A stretch of DNA of 64,000 nucleotides, from the NCBI RefSeq assembly GCF_026745355.1, contig NC_079205.1:49071735-49135734 (forward strand). Direction: 5' to 3'. Under the pieces are notes generated by a model. It had not been told where the DNA came from. It did no database searches and worked only from the letters and a program-made list of their open reading frames with translations. Every line of letters begins with the position of its first letter. Position 1 is the first letter of the stretch. Origin of the DNA: Beta vulgaris subsp. vulgaris. Its lineage: Eukaryota; Streptophyta; Magnoliopsida; Caryophyllales; Amaranthaceae. The position numbers were made by a program, and so were the translations under genes. Positions 22,890-35,556 of this stretch are shown here, one piece after another.

Positions 22890-22985
22890 AACACTTGAGA
22901 GTAAGGGAAAAGGATAAGAGAAATCTCTACCCTCAAAGTGCTTCTAGTGGGGATTGAATTCCCAACCTTACTAGACCAAGTACTA
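22890..22985 (-). mobile_element. SINE remnant, copy A
   Basis: Minus strand starts TTGGTCTAGTAAGGTTGGG and continues GGGAATTCAATCCCCACTAG, the head of the same SINE family as at 61690-61875. Its position relative to exon 1 is the same in both MATE copies, so it predates the duplication. The stretch between A and B boxes is shortened here. Confidence 0.6.
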
Positions 22986-23894
22986 CTCGGTGTATATGTG
23001 AGTATATATTACTATACCCAACAATCAACAAAATAGGATGAGAAGTACATACCAGCAAGCTAAGACCTGTGACGGAGGCGAAAGAAGTAGCAATAGAAGC
23101 AGCAGCGAGAGGGAGCTCTCCTAGATGACCAACAAACATAACTGATATAACTTGTAATGAAAACAACAAGAAATTAACCGCCATTAGAGACCCTGCTAAC
23201 TTTATTTGTTTCTTCGCCTCCTTCACTATCTCTTTTTTGTTCAATAATCTCCCTTCATTGCTAGTTACACCATCATTAATTATATGATTATCTTCCTTCA
23301 CTATTGTTTCTTGAGTGTTCATACTTTATTTTACAGTTATCAGCAATAATACTCGCTATGACTTCTAGTTCTAGTACTATCAGAAACTGGAATTTTTTTT
23401 GCATCTTTATATTGGAGATTGATAATGACAGGATGTAGTGTACTTAAATTAATATTAAGTTTTGGAATTACTTGAATAAGATATCAAACATGTTTGGATT
23501 TTGTTTTTGTCATTATTTTAATTTATGTGGTTTCCTGAAGATTTGGACGTTCGGTGTGTTCTTTATTATAGCATCATTATTGTCCTCATATTGACACCTA
23601 ATACTGTTGGGTCAATCTTCCAAAATCCCATTACGATATGTTTTATAAGAAGATCAATAAGAAAAAAAAAATGAAAAAGGGAAGCTTGTGGTGGATATTG
23701 TTTTGGAGTAGTTGTAACTTCCAACAAGTTACTGTGTAGGTTTGCATTATAACTTGGCAGCTAGATGGCCACATCTATTATGTCAAGAATCAAGATACAT
23801 GGGAGATTTGTAATTATAAGCTTAGCCATGGAGTTCTTCCATGTAAAGGCTTAGCATTTTGGCTTTATATGATCTTATCTTATGAAGTACTTAT

Positions 23895-24518
23895 TGAAGG
23901 ATTTATGTCCTCGACTTAAATGCAATTACTAATATATAATGGATCGTATTATAGAGATAATAAGTTCGTTATATTGGGTCGTCTATACGTCTTGCTAGAG
24001 AAAGCTATAGAACTTCGGATTAGTAAATAAATAAACCCGAAGCCCAATGTAACGGATCCTACAAGGTCACACATTAAACTTGGATCAACAAAAGAAACCT
24101 AGAGCCCAAGAGGGCCCTAGGGTGGCCGGCCAAGAGAGGAGAAAAGGAGAGAATCTGACCTAAATACTTTTATATATTTGGGTTAGGCAGAAAAGAAAAC
24201 AGTCAGTTTATTCTCTTATTATTTTCTCTCTCCTATTCTCTCTCTTCAAAAGTCACGATATACTCCAAGAAAACAAAGAAGAAGTTTCTTCCTTTCCAAC
24301 TAGCATTGGTGGAGTGTTGATCCGGGTTGGTGGACTAAGTAGAGGAATCACATCTGAGATTCTCAATCCGGGTTATTCAAGCTTTGTGGAAATCACGCTA
24401 CAAAGGTTATTTCTAAACTTGTATGTGATCCTTAGTTGTATATGCATGTGATCCTGATTTAAGTGCTTATAAATTTGATTCATGAAATTCCGCTTTATAG
24501 TACTTATATATTCCTACA
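23895..24518 (+). repeat. 5' LTR of copia element
   Basis: TG...CA ends. Contains a TATA-like TTTTATATATTTGGG near 24168-24182 followed by CT-rich sequence, the likely promoter of the genomic RNA. Confidence 0.95.
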
Positions 24519-26511
24519 GTGGTATCAGTTTTAGCCTCTTGCATATAGAATTTTGGTCATAAAGTTTAGTTTATGTATGATTAATTTTAATTTGATTAAG
24601 GGGAGGAATTAAATTATGGATTGAATAATTAATTGAAATTTGTTAAAAAGAGTTTTAATTACTTTCTTTCTCAATATTTAATAGCCGATTTTTTTTTTAA
24701 CCTCCTAAACCCTAATTTTCGAAATTTATAAAATTCCGATTTTAGATCTCTAAATTTCGAAAATAAATTCATATTATTAATAAAATTTTCATGCTTAAAA
24801 TCGTTTATGTATGAAGATAAATTCATATAAAAGGTGTTTTGTATGAATTAGTGATTAATTATATGAATAATCTGAAAATTAATTAAAATAGAGATTTTAA
24901 ATTTAATTTTCTGTATTAAGCATAAAGAGTTATGTTTAATTTAAACAAGATCACTAAATTAATTTTACAATAGGTTGTAAATTTAATTTTCTTCAAAACA
25001 AAAAAAAAAAAAATTGAAGGAGGAAGAGGAGCAGCCATCGTGGCTACTCCGGTGGTCGGCCGGCAAGAAGCCGGGGGAGGGGTCGCAAACTGCCGGCGAG
25101 CAGTCGACGTCGGCGCGCAGTCGACGTCGGCGACTGAAACTTTGACAGCAACCACGCGTGTATCGTGGGGCTGCGGTTCGGCGTTGTGGGCTGGCGCTGG
25201 TGGCTCTGCTGCCGGTGTCGGCTCACGGGTAATGAAACCGGCGAGTTGCCGGCGAGATCACCTGAAAAGGTGGCCGTTTTCTGGGCTGCGTGAAGGCTGG
25301 CAGCTTGCTGTTGGTCTTCACGTTTTCCAAAACAAAAAAAAAAAAAAAATCCTTTTAAGAAACGTGCCTATAAACTGGGCAGCAGCAGTTTTTTTTTGTT
25401 TTGTTTTATTTTGGAAGTTTTATTTTGAAAATCAGAATATTGAGAAAGATAAATTTCAATTATGTTAATTATTGACTTGGTCATAAATTTCAATCCATAA
25501 TCTGATTTTTTAATCTAATTAAAATTAATTAGGCTAGTTTTAAGGGATAGAATCTTTAGGTGATTAGTTATTACTTAAAATTTTATCTCTTCTTTAATTA
25601 AGAATATTTGATATTTTAATTGATTGGCAAGTATAATATGTGATATTATTATGTGGCTTTTATATATGATATATTTGCTATGTATGACTAGTATGGCCCA
25701 AATTAAGATAGAAAATACGATCTGCGTATCGTGATGTATTCTTGTAATTTTAAATACGATCTGCGTATCGTTAAGTATTTTTGTAATTTATTTAATTTAG
25801 TTATTATGTAAATTATTTTTGATACTTATGTAATCCAAAGAAGAGTCCATCAAGAGAAGGCCCATGGAAAAGGTGGATGGAGATCCATGAAGAGTCCAAG
25901 AAGGAGCCATTGATGATTAGTTCTTAGGATTAGGGGCCATACTAGATCATTTTATTTTCGCATTTTATTATTCTTTAAAATGCTTATAAGTTTATTGTAT
26001 GTTGGTTGTTGATGCGCTAGAGTTCACTAATTCATAACAACATAATAAACTTAGGCCCCGTAAATATTAAGGTTTGCTTTTCCAAACATAAAGTACTTAT
26101 AAAACCCTTAATTAATAGTAATAGGTCATGCCTCCGCAGGGTGTTATCATTAATTTTGGGATTAATAGGTAAAATTGCGAATTTTACAACTTAGTTTGGT
26201 TGTCCTTAACAAAATTATCAAAAGCGTTTTGAATTTTGAAGCAAGAGATAGTTAAACATGCGATGTTTATCCATCTAAACAAGAGTTATAAAGTGTTATA
26301 ATTAGTAAAAGAGTTTACTTACCTTGATAATGTAACGTTATGATAAGGCCTCCGTCTGCTTAGTGTTACATGTTGATAGGATCTTGTAAAACACTTATTC
26401 ATAGGGGACTTTAATTTTGAATAGGTGGTCAACCTAGAAACCTTTACATGTTTTAGGTTGCTTTATAAACATAAAATTGAACTTTGCCTTATTTTTCTGT
26501 CTGTAGATATC
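24519..26511 (+). other. Copia leader with GC-rich island
   Basis: AT-rich untranslated leader. 25020-25325 is a GC-rich island bounded by A-runs (about 25000-25014 and 25331-25349). The 142-codon open frame over it (25040-25468) is Ala/Gly/Arg-rich without a family motif and is not believed to be a gene. A CTGTAG acceptor-like site lies just before the gag ATG, so the leader may be spliced. Confidence 0.55.
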
Positions 26512-27336
26512 ATGTCTAATAACAACAACAACAACTCCGGTTTCAACATTCGTCCTTTTCTGGAAAAGGACAGACTGAATGGTGAAAATTTCCTTAATTG
26601 GGAAAGGACCTTAAGACTCGTTCTGAGGTTTGAGGGTCGAGAGGACGTCTTAGATACCCCGCTTCCTGTAATAACTGATGAATCAACTGACGCTGAAAAA
26701 CGTCGTGCAAAACAGGCTAGTGATAAGTCTATACCAATCACTTGTTTGATGGTAGCAGCCATGGAGCCGAACCTCCAAAAGAGGTTCGAAACCAAGGATG
26801 CCTACACGATCATGCAAGAGCTGCGGGCCATGTTTAAAACTCAGGCCCGAGTTGAGCGGTATGAGACTAACAGGGAGATCCTTGAATGTCACTTGAAGCC
26901 GGGTCAAGCTGTTGGCCCCCATGTGTTCGAAATGATGGGTCTTTTCGAAAACATGGAAAGACTTGGGTTCCCTTATAGGCTCGAGTTGGCTACTGACATC
27001 ATTCTCCACTCACTACCTGAAAGTTTTAATCAGTTCAGAATGACCTACAATATGAATGAGTCTGAAAAGACTTTGCAAGAGCTGCATGGATTGTTGGTCA
27101 ATGCTGAAAGGAACATCCCTAAGGTTGAACCAAAGAAAGAGGTTCTGTTGGTTCAAAAGGGAAAGGGTTTCAAAAAAAATGGGCAGGAAAGAAGGACAAA
27201 GGCAAGCAAGTTGCCACTGTCGCTGAAAAACCTAAGCCAACCGCCAAGCCCAAGGTTGCTGCGGAAAGCAAGTGCTTCCACTGTCACAAGATTGGACACT
27301 GGAAGAGGAACTGCCCGATATACTTGGAGGAAATAA
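26512..27336 (+). CDS. Copia gag, frameshifted near its end
   Basis: ATG 26512 opens an N-rich start and then the copia gag (UBN2-type) domain, with FLNWERTLR-like and YMIMQELRAMF-like segments. It forms the virus-like particle that packages element RNA. After about residue 220 the frame shifts at an A8 run (27172-27179). The CCHC knuckle CFHCHKIGHWKRNC (about 27272-27313) lies in the next frame, continuous with protease. Up to the shift the reading is open for about 220 residues. Confidence 0.85.
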   Translation: MSNNNNNNSGFNIRPFLEKDRLNGENFLNWERTLRLVLRFEGREDVLDTPLPVITDESTDAEKRRAKQASDKSIPITCLMVAAMEPNLQKRFETKDAYTIMQELRAMFKTQARVERYETNREILECHLKPGQAVGPHVFEMMGLFENMERLGFPYRLELATDIILHSLPESFNQFRMTYNMNESEKTLQELHGLLVNAERNIPKVEPKKEVLLVQKGKGFKKNGQERRTKASKLPLSLKNLSQPPSPRLLRKASASTVTRLDTGRGTARYTWRK

Positions 27337-30300
27337 AGAAGTCTGGGGCTTCTACTTCAGGTATATATGTTATAGAAATCAATTTGACTTCTACTTCTTT
27401 ATGGGTATTTGATACCGGTTGTGGTTCTCACATAGTTAATGATGTGCAGGGACTAAAAAGAAGTAGGAAGTTGGCAAAAGGCGAGGTAGAGCTACGCGTT
27501 GGAAATGGAGCACGAGTTGCTGCACTTGCCGTCGGGAACTATAGTCTACACTTGCCATCTGGGCTTATTTTAGAATTAAATAATTGTTATTTCGTTCCTA
27601 CAATAACTAAGAACATAATTTCGGTTTCAGTTTTGGATTCTGAAGGTTTTTGCTTTAAATAAAGAACAAATGTTGTTCCATTTCTTACAATAATATGTTC
27701 TATGCCAGAGCTAATTTGATAAATGGTTTATATGTGCTTGATAAATCATTACAAGTCTATAACATAGATAGCAAGAAAAAGAAATCAAATGATTCTAACC
27801 TAACCTATATTTGGCATTGCGAATGGGTCATATAAACCAAAAGCGCATTCACAAGTTACAAAAGGACGGTATAATTCCATCATTTGATTTCGAATCATTT
27901 GATGTATGTGAATCATGCTTAATGGGTAAGATGACAAAATCACCATTTACTGGAAAAGGTGAAAGGGCCAGCGATCTTTTAGGACTCATACATACAGATG
28001 TATGTGGTCCTATGAGCACAAAGGCAAGGGGAGGGTTTAATTACTTCATCACCTTCACTGATGATTTGAGTAGATATGGCTATATTTACTTAATGAAACA
28101 TAAGTCGGAATCTTTTGATAGATTCAAAGAGTTCCAAAATGAAGTACAGAATCAACTTGGTAAGACAATAAAAGCACTACGATCCGATCGTGGTGGTGAA
28201 TATTTGAGCCAAGAGTTTGATGATCATCTAAAGGATTGTGGAATTCTTTCACAATTAACTCCACCAGGAACACCACAGTTAAATGGTGTATCTGAAAGGA
28301 GGAATCGAACATTACTAGATATGGTTCGATCTATGATGAGTCTTGCTGATCTTCCGATTTCTTTTTGGGGATACGCTCTCGAAACTGCTGCACACACACT
28401 AAATAGGAGCCCGTCAAAGGCTGTAGAAAAGACTCCATATGAGTTATGGAATGGAAAACCTCCAAACTTGTCTTTTCTAAAATCTGGGGATGCGAGGTCT
28501 ATGTAAAGCGGTTACTATCAGACAAACTCGCACCCAAGTCAGATAAATGTCTCTTTGTGGGATATCCAAAAGAGACAAGGGGTTATTACTTCTATAACCG
28601 TCAAGAGAACAAAGTGTTTGTTGCTCGTGATGGTGTCTTTCTTGAAAAGGAATTTGTTTCTAGAAAGACAAGTGGGAGTAAAATAACACTCGAAGAAATT
28701 CGAGATGAGCAACAACTGGACGTGGCTCACACCATGTCAGAGACGGCCCAACAAGACGAAAGTCATGTTGAGGAGATAACGTATTCAACGCGTGAACCTC
28801 CTACCGTCCCATTCGAAGTTGAATCAAGCGAAAATCTTCAAACTGTTGAAGAGAACGTTTCTCTTGATGCTCAGACCCCGCGTAGGTCAAGTAGACCAAG
28901 GATTCCAAACAAAAGGTTGGTTGATTTCCTAATGACTGAAAATTCTGAAATTATGATTTTGGAAAATTCAGAACCTACTACCTACAAACAAGCTTTGACG
29001 AGCCCAGACTCTGAGAAATGGCTTGAGGCCATGAAATCCGAGTTAGACTCCATGTCTGAGAATAAAGTTTGGACACTGGTTGACTTGCCTGTGGGGTTAA
29101 CCCTATTGGATGCAAGTGGGTGTTCAAATTGAAAACAGCAAAGATGGAAATGTCTATGTCTACAAAGCAAGACTGGTTGCAAAAGGATTCAGACAAGTTC
29201 ATGGTATAGACTATGATGAGACCTTTTCTCCAGAATCAATTCGGATACTTTTAGCGATTGCTGCATTTTTCGATTACGAAATTTGGCAGATGGATGTCAA
29301 AACCGCATTCTTGAATGGGTTCTTGAATGAGGATGTGTACATGACACAACCTGAAGGTTTTGAAGATCCAGAAAATCCTAAAAGGGTTTGCAAGCTTCAG
29401 AGATCCATTTATGGATTGAAGCAGGCATCTCGGAGCTGGAATCTTCGGTTTGATGAGGCAATCAAACAATTTGGTTTCATCAAAAGCGAAGAAGAGTCTT
29501 GTGTTTACAAGAAGTTTAGTGGGAGCAGCTTAGTCTTCTTGGTTCTGTATGTAGATGACATACTAATCATGGGAAACGACATACCAATGCTTGAGTCAGT
29601 CAAGGAATGGTTAAAGAGTTGTTTCTCTATGAAGGACCTTGGAGAAGCTGAGTACATACTGGGAATAAAATCCATAGAGATAGGTCTCGAAGGATGATTG
29701 GGCTAGTCAAGAAACTTATATTGATAAGGTTCTTACAAGGTTCAACATGGAAAACTCGAAGAGAGGTTTCGTTCCCATGTCACATGGCATATCGCTTAGC
29801 AAGAGTCAGTGCCCGACTGAGCCTGATGAGTTAAAGCGAATGAGTAGCATTCCTTATGCTTCGGCTATAGGGTCTATTATGTATGCCATGATAAGTACTC
29901 GACCTGATGTTGCATATGCCTTGAGCATGTGTAGCAGGTTCCAAGCAAATCCAGGAGAAGCACACTGGACTGCAGCTAAGAGCATCCTTAAGTACTTAAG
30001 GAGGACTAAAGGCATGTTCTTAGTATATGGGGGACAAAGTGAGTTGGTTGTTGAAGGTTACACGGATGCAAGCTTCCAAACCGACAGAGATGACTACCGC
30101 TCTCAGTCAGGGTATGTCTTTCGTCTGAATGGAGGAGCAGTGAGCTGGAAGAGCTCAAAGCAAAGCACTGTAGCAGACTCTACGACAGAATCAGAATATT
30201 TAGCAGCAGTTGAAGCAGCTAAGGAAGCAGTTTGGATAAAGAAATTCTTGACAGAGCTGGATATCGTACCTAGTGTTCTGGAAGGAATTGAGTTGTTTTG

Positions 30301-30535
30301 TGACAACAATGGTGCTATTGCGCAAGCAAAAGAGCCAAGGTCACATAACAAGTCCAAGCATGTGATGAGGAAGTATCACCTCATTCGAGAGATAGTTGAC
30401 AGGAAGGATGTCAGAATCTGCAAAGTTCATACGGATGAGAACGTGGCTGATCCGCTAACTAAACCACTACCTCAACCCAAGCATGAGTGTCACGCTAGGG
30501 CTATAGGCTTGAAGCAAATGTTAGAGTGGCTTTAG
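27180..30535 (+). pseudogene. Copia pol: protease, integrase, RT, RNase H, split by frameshifts
   Basis: Domains in order: zinc knuckle (27272-27313); protease with FDTGC (27408-27422); integrase with a WHC...MGH zinc finger near 27812 and catalytic residues in HTDVCGP (about 27996), RSDRGGEY (about 28183) and SERRNR (about 28291); RT with QMDVKTAFLNG (about 29287) and YVDDI (about 29550); and RNase H with GYTDASF (about 30055), TESEYLA (about 30187) and CDNNGAI (about 30299), ending at stop 30533-30535. Single-base frame changes break it near 27660, 27815, 28485, 29090-29130 and 29680. The pieces are otherwise well conserved. This copy cannot make a full polyprotein. Confidence 0.9.
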
Positions 30536-31325
30536 ATTGTACTAGGTTTAGAGAAACTTATTACAATGTAAAGACATGGTTTTGCTATTTATGTTTATGA
30601 TAATAAATTTTGTCTTATTTAATTTTGGTTTGGTATTAAATAAAATGTCCAAAATATATCTTGAATTCTATGGTTTTGTCAAATATGTGATTTGATGAAT
30701 GAAACACCATAAGTGAACAGAATTCATAGAATATTAAAGTTCCTAATCTAAGTCATTAAACTGGACATAAATGACTTATTAAAGGGATTAGCATATAAGA
30801 TTGATTGATAGCGCCGTTTCATGGGCTATGGAAACATAGAGATGTTTAATCAATCATATGGACATGTATAGTTGATACATAGTCGAACTTGACCTACTTA
30901 GAAGTTTTATAACTTCGAAATTATATTAGTAGATTCCTGAGACATGAGTAGAACATTACTTAGCCCAATGATTAGTATAGCTTTGATACTGTCAAACGTC
31001 ATGCCGTAAAAGGGGACTATAAAGGCAGCATTCAGGTTGTGCTAAAAGTTGAGTGGGGTATTGGTTACTACAAGATTGGAAAAGTCCTCCTATATGAGAT
31101 AGGATAGGTGTCTTGGCCCCTTGAAGAGTGAAAAATTGAAAATGCATGGCCGTGCTCAAATGGATCATTCGATGATCATTTGTTTGACAATTTGAACTCG
31201 GATTTCAAGGAATAATTTGAAAGCTAGTATGGATGATATAGAAATATGATCATACTATCAAATTAAGACATTAAGAGACTTGAGGAATAAAAACATTGCA
31301 CACTCGTCTCGGACAAGTGGGAGAT
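30536..31325 (+). other. Copia 3' untranslated region
   Basis: About 790 bp between the RNase H stop and the 3' LTR, without an open frame. It ends in the purine tract at about 31312-31325. Confidence 0.7.
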
Positions 31326-31949
31326 TGAAGGATTTATGTCCTCGACTTAAATGCAATTACTAATATATAATGGATCGTATTATAGAGATAATAAGTTCGT
31401 TATATTGGGTCGTCTATACGTCTTGCTAGAGAAAGCTATAGAACTTCGGATTAGTAAATAAATAAACCCGAAGCCCAATGTAACGGATCCTACAAGGTCA
31501 CACATTAAACTTGGATCAACAAAAGAAACCTAGAGCCCAAGAGGGCCCTAGGGTGGCCGGCCAAGAGAGGAGAAAAGGAGAGAAATTGACCTAAATACTT
31601 TTATATATTTGGGTTAGGCAGAAAAGAAAACAGTCAGTTTATTCTCTTATTATTTTCTCTCTCCTATTCTCTCTCTTCAAAAGTCACGGTATACTCCAAG
31701 AAAACAAAGAAGAAGTTTCTTCCTTTCCAACTAGCATTGGTGGAGTGTTGATCCGGGTTGGTGGACTAAGTAGAGGAATCACATCTGAGATTCTCAATCC
31801 GGGTTATTCAAGCTTTGTGGAAATCACGCTACAAAGGTTATTTCTAAACTTGTATGTGATCCTTAATTGTATATGCATGTGATCCTGATTTAAGTGCTTA
31901 TGAATTTGATTCATGAAATTCCGCTTTATAGTACTTATATATTCCTACA
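31326..31949 (+). repeat. 3' LTR of copia element
   Basis: Same length as the 5' LTR with five substitutions. Followed by the CTTAT target duplication. Confidence 0.95.
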
Positions 31950-32744
31950 CTTATATCAAGGGAAGCATGAGAAGTTGAAGAAGAGAAGTGGAGTGAGTGC
32001 ATTTCCATGTAAAAAGTGCATAAAGTGATAAAGAGTTAAACCCAATATTAGTTGTGAGAGTGTTTGTAGGATTAGTGTCAAATACCATTAATGAGGGTTG
32101 GGTATTAGGTGATTTGTTCTAATATACACTAATTTATACTCCCTCCATCTTACAATGTAATGTTTGTTTCTTTTTTACATGGTCTTCAAGACGAAACTTT
32201 AACCAACGATATCTAATCTTCCATACCTTATTGATAAAAATATAAACAGTCAATATTATGAAACTACACTTTCAGACGAACCTAACAATATCCCATATGA
32301 CTATGTTTTGTTGTACATATTAATGAGAGTATTTGATCAAAAAAATTAAAGTTTGACCCACCTAAAATGAAACAGATACTATATTATGGGAAAAGATGAG
32401 TAGTTGTGTAGTTACCACTGTACTCCAAATATTAAAGTGAAGCTTCATTCTTGGAGAATGGGAAGGTTTTTCCTTATTCTTGAAAAAGGTTCCCCGCATA
32501 AAAAATAGGGTGTAATTTTTGCCTTTTAATTTTATACTATACCTTTCTTCATGTTATTTTGCGTATTTGTTACTTATTTCTAACAAATATACTAGTATTT
32601 ATAAGATAAATATGGAATATTACTTTCAAACAATTCAAAATTCGAGAAAGAATGAAAGGAGAGATTAACTAATAATCTACTTGGAATCATTACTACTCTA
32701 AGTTTATCGATTGTTACGAAAGGAAGAAAGAGTGCAAGAAATGA
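31950..32744. other. Intergenic, with a possible decayed Stowaway MITE
   Basis: No gene seen. About 32140-32382 begins CTCCCTCCATCTTACAATG after TA, like a Stowaway left end, and ends near GAAACAGATACTATA, a poor inverted match. I treat it as a decayed MITE at best. Confidence 0.4.
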
Positions 32745-32981
32745 TGTTAGAAATAAATGCAATTTCTAGGACTTAGGGTTTACTAATTAACTTCAAGTTC
32801 AACAATAAATGCAAAGTTCCAAAATTTAAACTTTAAGTGAGAAATAAAAGCAATAAAGAGAGACAAAGAGTTAATGTGGTTCGTTTAACCTTGACCTCCA
32901 TCCGCAAGTATGAACCTTGGAGTTTTTCTTTAGCCTCTGTAATGGAGGAATTACAATGGAGAAAAAAAAAAGTGAGCAGGG

Positions 32982-33024
<43 letters not shown>

Positions 33025-33680
33025 GTGGCTAATTTGAATCTTAGGGTTCTCAAATGACTTTAGGATGTCTTATAATTAATCTCCTAAAGTTTACAAAATA
33101 AACCAAAACAAAACTAAGAAAATTCGGATAAATTCGGTTAAATCGGGAAAACACGAAAGCTGGGCCTAATTGCCCGCCTAGGGTAGGGTTTTCCGAAGTT
33201 CCTGCCTTAAGAGGCAGTTTGTAATGATCAGGCTACGTCCGTTCGGGCTGTATCATTCGTCCGGGAAGTGAAGGAAGAACGCAGGTGCCAGCAGCCCTGT
33301 GCGCCTGGCGCATGGCAGTGCGTCTGGCACACGGTCGTGCATCCAACGCACATGAGGTGCGTCTAGTGCATAATTTGAGCTTCAACATTTTTTCGAATCT
33401 CTCTCTTCTTCGTCTTCGAGAAATCAAGGCATATATTACAGTTCTCCACCTTGACTTGAATTGCTACAATACACCTCCATAATAACAACATTAACACCAA
33501 CCAAACTTCAAGGCTCTACCCCATAGGGGCCTACAACAAATAAGAGGAGAGACCCACCAAGTTCACACACAAAGTGAACTTAGTGATTGGCGTCGGAGGG
33601 GTTAATCAATGTCAACTCCTTCTTATAAATGACATTCCAAATGAAGTTGTATTTCACATCAATATTCTTCGTTCTTCTAT
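32745..33680 (-). mobile_element. Copia 3' remnant: RNase H tail plus LTR
   Basis: Minus strand: an RRTKNIDVKYNF-like motif (about 33600-33670), the tail of copia RNase H, is followed by a short untranslated region, a purine tract AAGGTGGAGAA near 33445 and an LTR 33440-32745 of 696 bp with TGTAATAT and CTAACA ends. A (GA)n tract (32981-33018) lies inside the LTR. The upstream part of the element is cut off by the CACTA-type element starting at 33681. Confidence 0.7.
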
Positions 33681-35515
33681 CACTAGTGGAAAAAACGTCA
33701 TATGAAACAACACAACAAATCCGATTTTTTAAAAAACTGGAATCAGTCGATTTTATGGGCATCAAAGTTAGGCTAATTTACTGATCTGGTCTTATTGTAA
33801 TCGGATCAGTTAATAGAAAACGACTCCAATTTTCTATTTGACCCGGTTCGGTAAACCAGATCAGTTATTTAATTCGAACCCGTCGTTTTCCCTTCCTCAT
33901 TTCATTTCTCCCTCTCCTTCCTCATTTTTTCTCTCCTCCCATCGCAAACCCTAGCCCACAACGCCCCTTTTTTCTCTCTCATCTCTCACTCCTTTTTCCT
34001 CAGCAAAATCTAAACCCTATTCTCCCCCTTCCCTCTCTCATCCTCTCTCCTCAGCGAAATCTAAAGGATTTTCATGAAATTTGAAGCTGGCGGTTAAAAT
34101 GGAGATCTTAAAGCCGGCAAAAATGTCTGATTCAAATTGAGAGAATGCGACGAACTATTGTCATGAACAGCAGTGTTGCATCCTACCGCTGTTGCTGAAG
34201 AACCAATTTTTCAAGCCTTCTCTCACGAACAGTATGATAGAGAAGAGTTCTTTGATGTCGTTAGATCTGAATTAGGTAATTCTAATTCTTGTTTTCTCTC
34301 TCCTTATTCTCATATATGAAGGGAACACTGAATTTCTGTTAGTGCGTTTTATTAGGTTTTGCGAATTGATTCTTCATTTACTTTATTTAATTCACAAATA
34401 TCAGTTTGCCATACTTGAATTTCTATTAGTGCGTCTATTTTAGGTTTCATGAATTGATTCTTACATACTTGTATGATTTTTGGTCGTGAAGTTGTCAATC
34501 TAATTTATGAAGTATTAAGGATTTTGATGTTTAATTTCGAAGATGGTTGATTTTTAGATGGTTTCCCTTCCTAATGATGCTCGTTTCCTTCTTTCTTCTC
34601 TCAGTTTCCTCATATATATGATGTATTACTGGTGTTTCTCATTACTTTTTACAGATAGAGTCAGTTCTATACTTTGGAGCTTACACTTCTTCAGGCGTTG
34701 ATAATTCTAGCTTGGAGTTTTCTCAACTGTTGTTGGGTTTGATTGAGGGTAAAGTTTGTTTATTTTGTTATATGATGCACAAAATTACTATATGCCATCC
34801 TTTTTTTGTGAATTTTACTGCAATTTATAGTTTGCTAAGTGGCTGATAAACTTATATTCTTATTGAAATTTGATGGGTCTATTTGGAAAATCCCTTAGTT
34901 TACAACAATGTATATTGTTTGTGTTCGTGAATAATATCTGCATTTATTACTTTAGATCATATGGGAGAAGTAACAGATGCGGTTTCCGGAAACCGGATCC
35001 GAGAATCCGCAAAAAAATTAGGAGGTAAAGCAGGGCGAAAAAACTGAATCGGTTCTTAGCGAATCGCATCAGGTAACAAAAAGCGGATCCAGTTTTCTAT
35101 TAATTGATTCCACTAAACCGAATCAGTTGTCCAACCCAACAGATATATTAACGCGGGGCACGCGGGCCATGCGACCCAGTTGCCCACTATCCAAAACTTC
35201 AATCAAACCAGCGAAATCAGTCTCGCATCAGCAACCCTCTTCTCTCCCCTCTCTCATCATCCTAACCATAATCCTCTGCTGTTCCCTCTTCCCTCTTGTC
35301 CGCTCATCAACAAAATGGCGAAGGCAAGTGGTTCCCTCTTCCCTCTTTTCCTCAGTTCTTTTCGTTCGTAACTGGTGGCTCGAAGTACCATCTTCATCAT
35401 CTTCACCTGATTCGAGAATTGCGGCAACAAAACCCGCGACCTTCCGTCCTTGCCACCAACTCCCGCACCGTGACTATGGCATGCGAACTAGGCCACCATG
35501 ACTTCAATCTGCTCT

Positions 35516-35556
<41 letters not shown>

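Larger units (their letters stand above)
12322..23322 (-). pseudogene. MATE (DETOXIFICATION) transporter, copy A, broken
   Basis: Exons on the minus strand: 1, 23053-23322; 2, 16410-16954; 3, 16077-16163; 4, 15924-15980; 5, 14448 down to about 14221; 6, 12716-12834; 7, remnant 12478 to about 12494; 8, 12322-12366. Exons 1-4, 6 and 8 are open with good splice sites and match copy B exon for exon, including the CGQSYGA motif in exon 2. Exon 5 keeps its SNELGAG motif but runs into foreign sequence after DGFQA and has lost its splice donor. Exon 7, which encodes a late membrane segment, keeps only its final few codons. A TATA-like ATATAAAG lies about 85 bp upstream of the ATG. A full H+-coupled multidrug/flavonoid-type exporter cannot be made. 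A shortened transcript is possible because exons 7 and 8 both start in phase 0. Confidence 0.85.
11107..23510 (-). repeat. Tandem duplication unit, copy A
   Basis: Homologous to 44945-62400 in the same orientation. The downstream flank (11107-11640), all MATE exons or their remnants, the intron backbone, the intergenic block containing GAGAGCTTGGTCGTC (about 21175 here, 60833 in copy B) and the promoter (to about 23510) align by eye. Differences are mostly transposon insertions private to one copy. Confidence 0.8.
23895..31949 (+). mobile_element. Complete Ty1/copia retrotransposon, young LTRs, broken gag-pol
   Basis: LTRs 23895-24518 and 31326-31949 are each 624 bp, start TGAAGG, end CCTACA, and differ by five substitutions that I could count. 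The target duplication CTTAT is perfect (23890-23894 and 31950-31954). A primer-binding site TGGTATCAG for initiator tRNA-Met starts at 24520, and a purine tract AAGTGGGAGA precedes the 3' LTR. The domain order gag, protease, integrase, RT, RNase H is that of copia. A leader of about 2 kb precedes gag. It lies about 570 bp upstream of MATE copy A exon 1. Lineage is unassigned, though the gag and RT style resemble the Tork/TAR group. Confidence 0.95.

Noticed and set aside
25040..25468. 142-codon GC-rich open frame in the copia leader as a gene
   Set aside because: Composition-driven Ala/Gly/Arg reading without a family motif, overlapping open frames on the other strand, and located in an untranslated leader.
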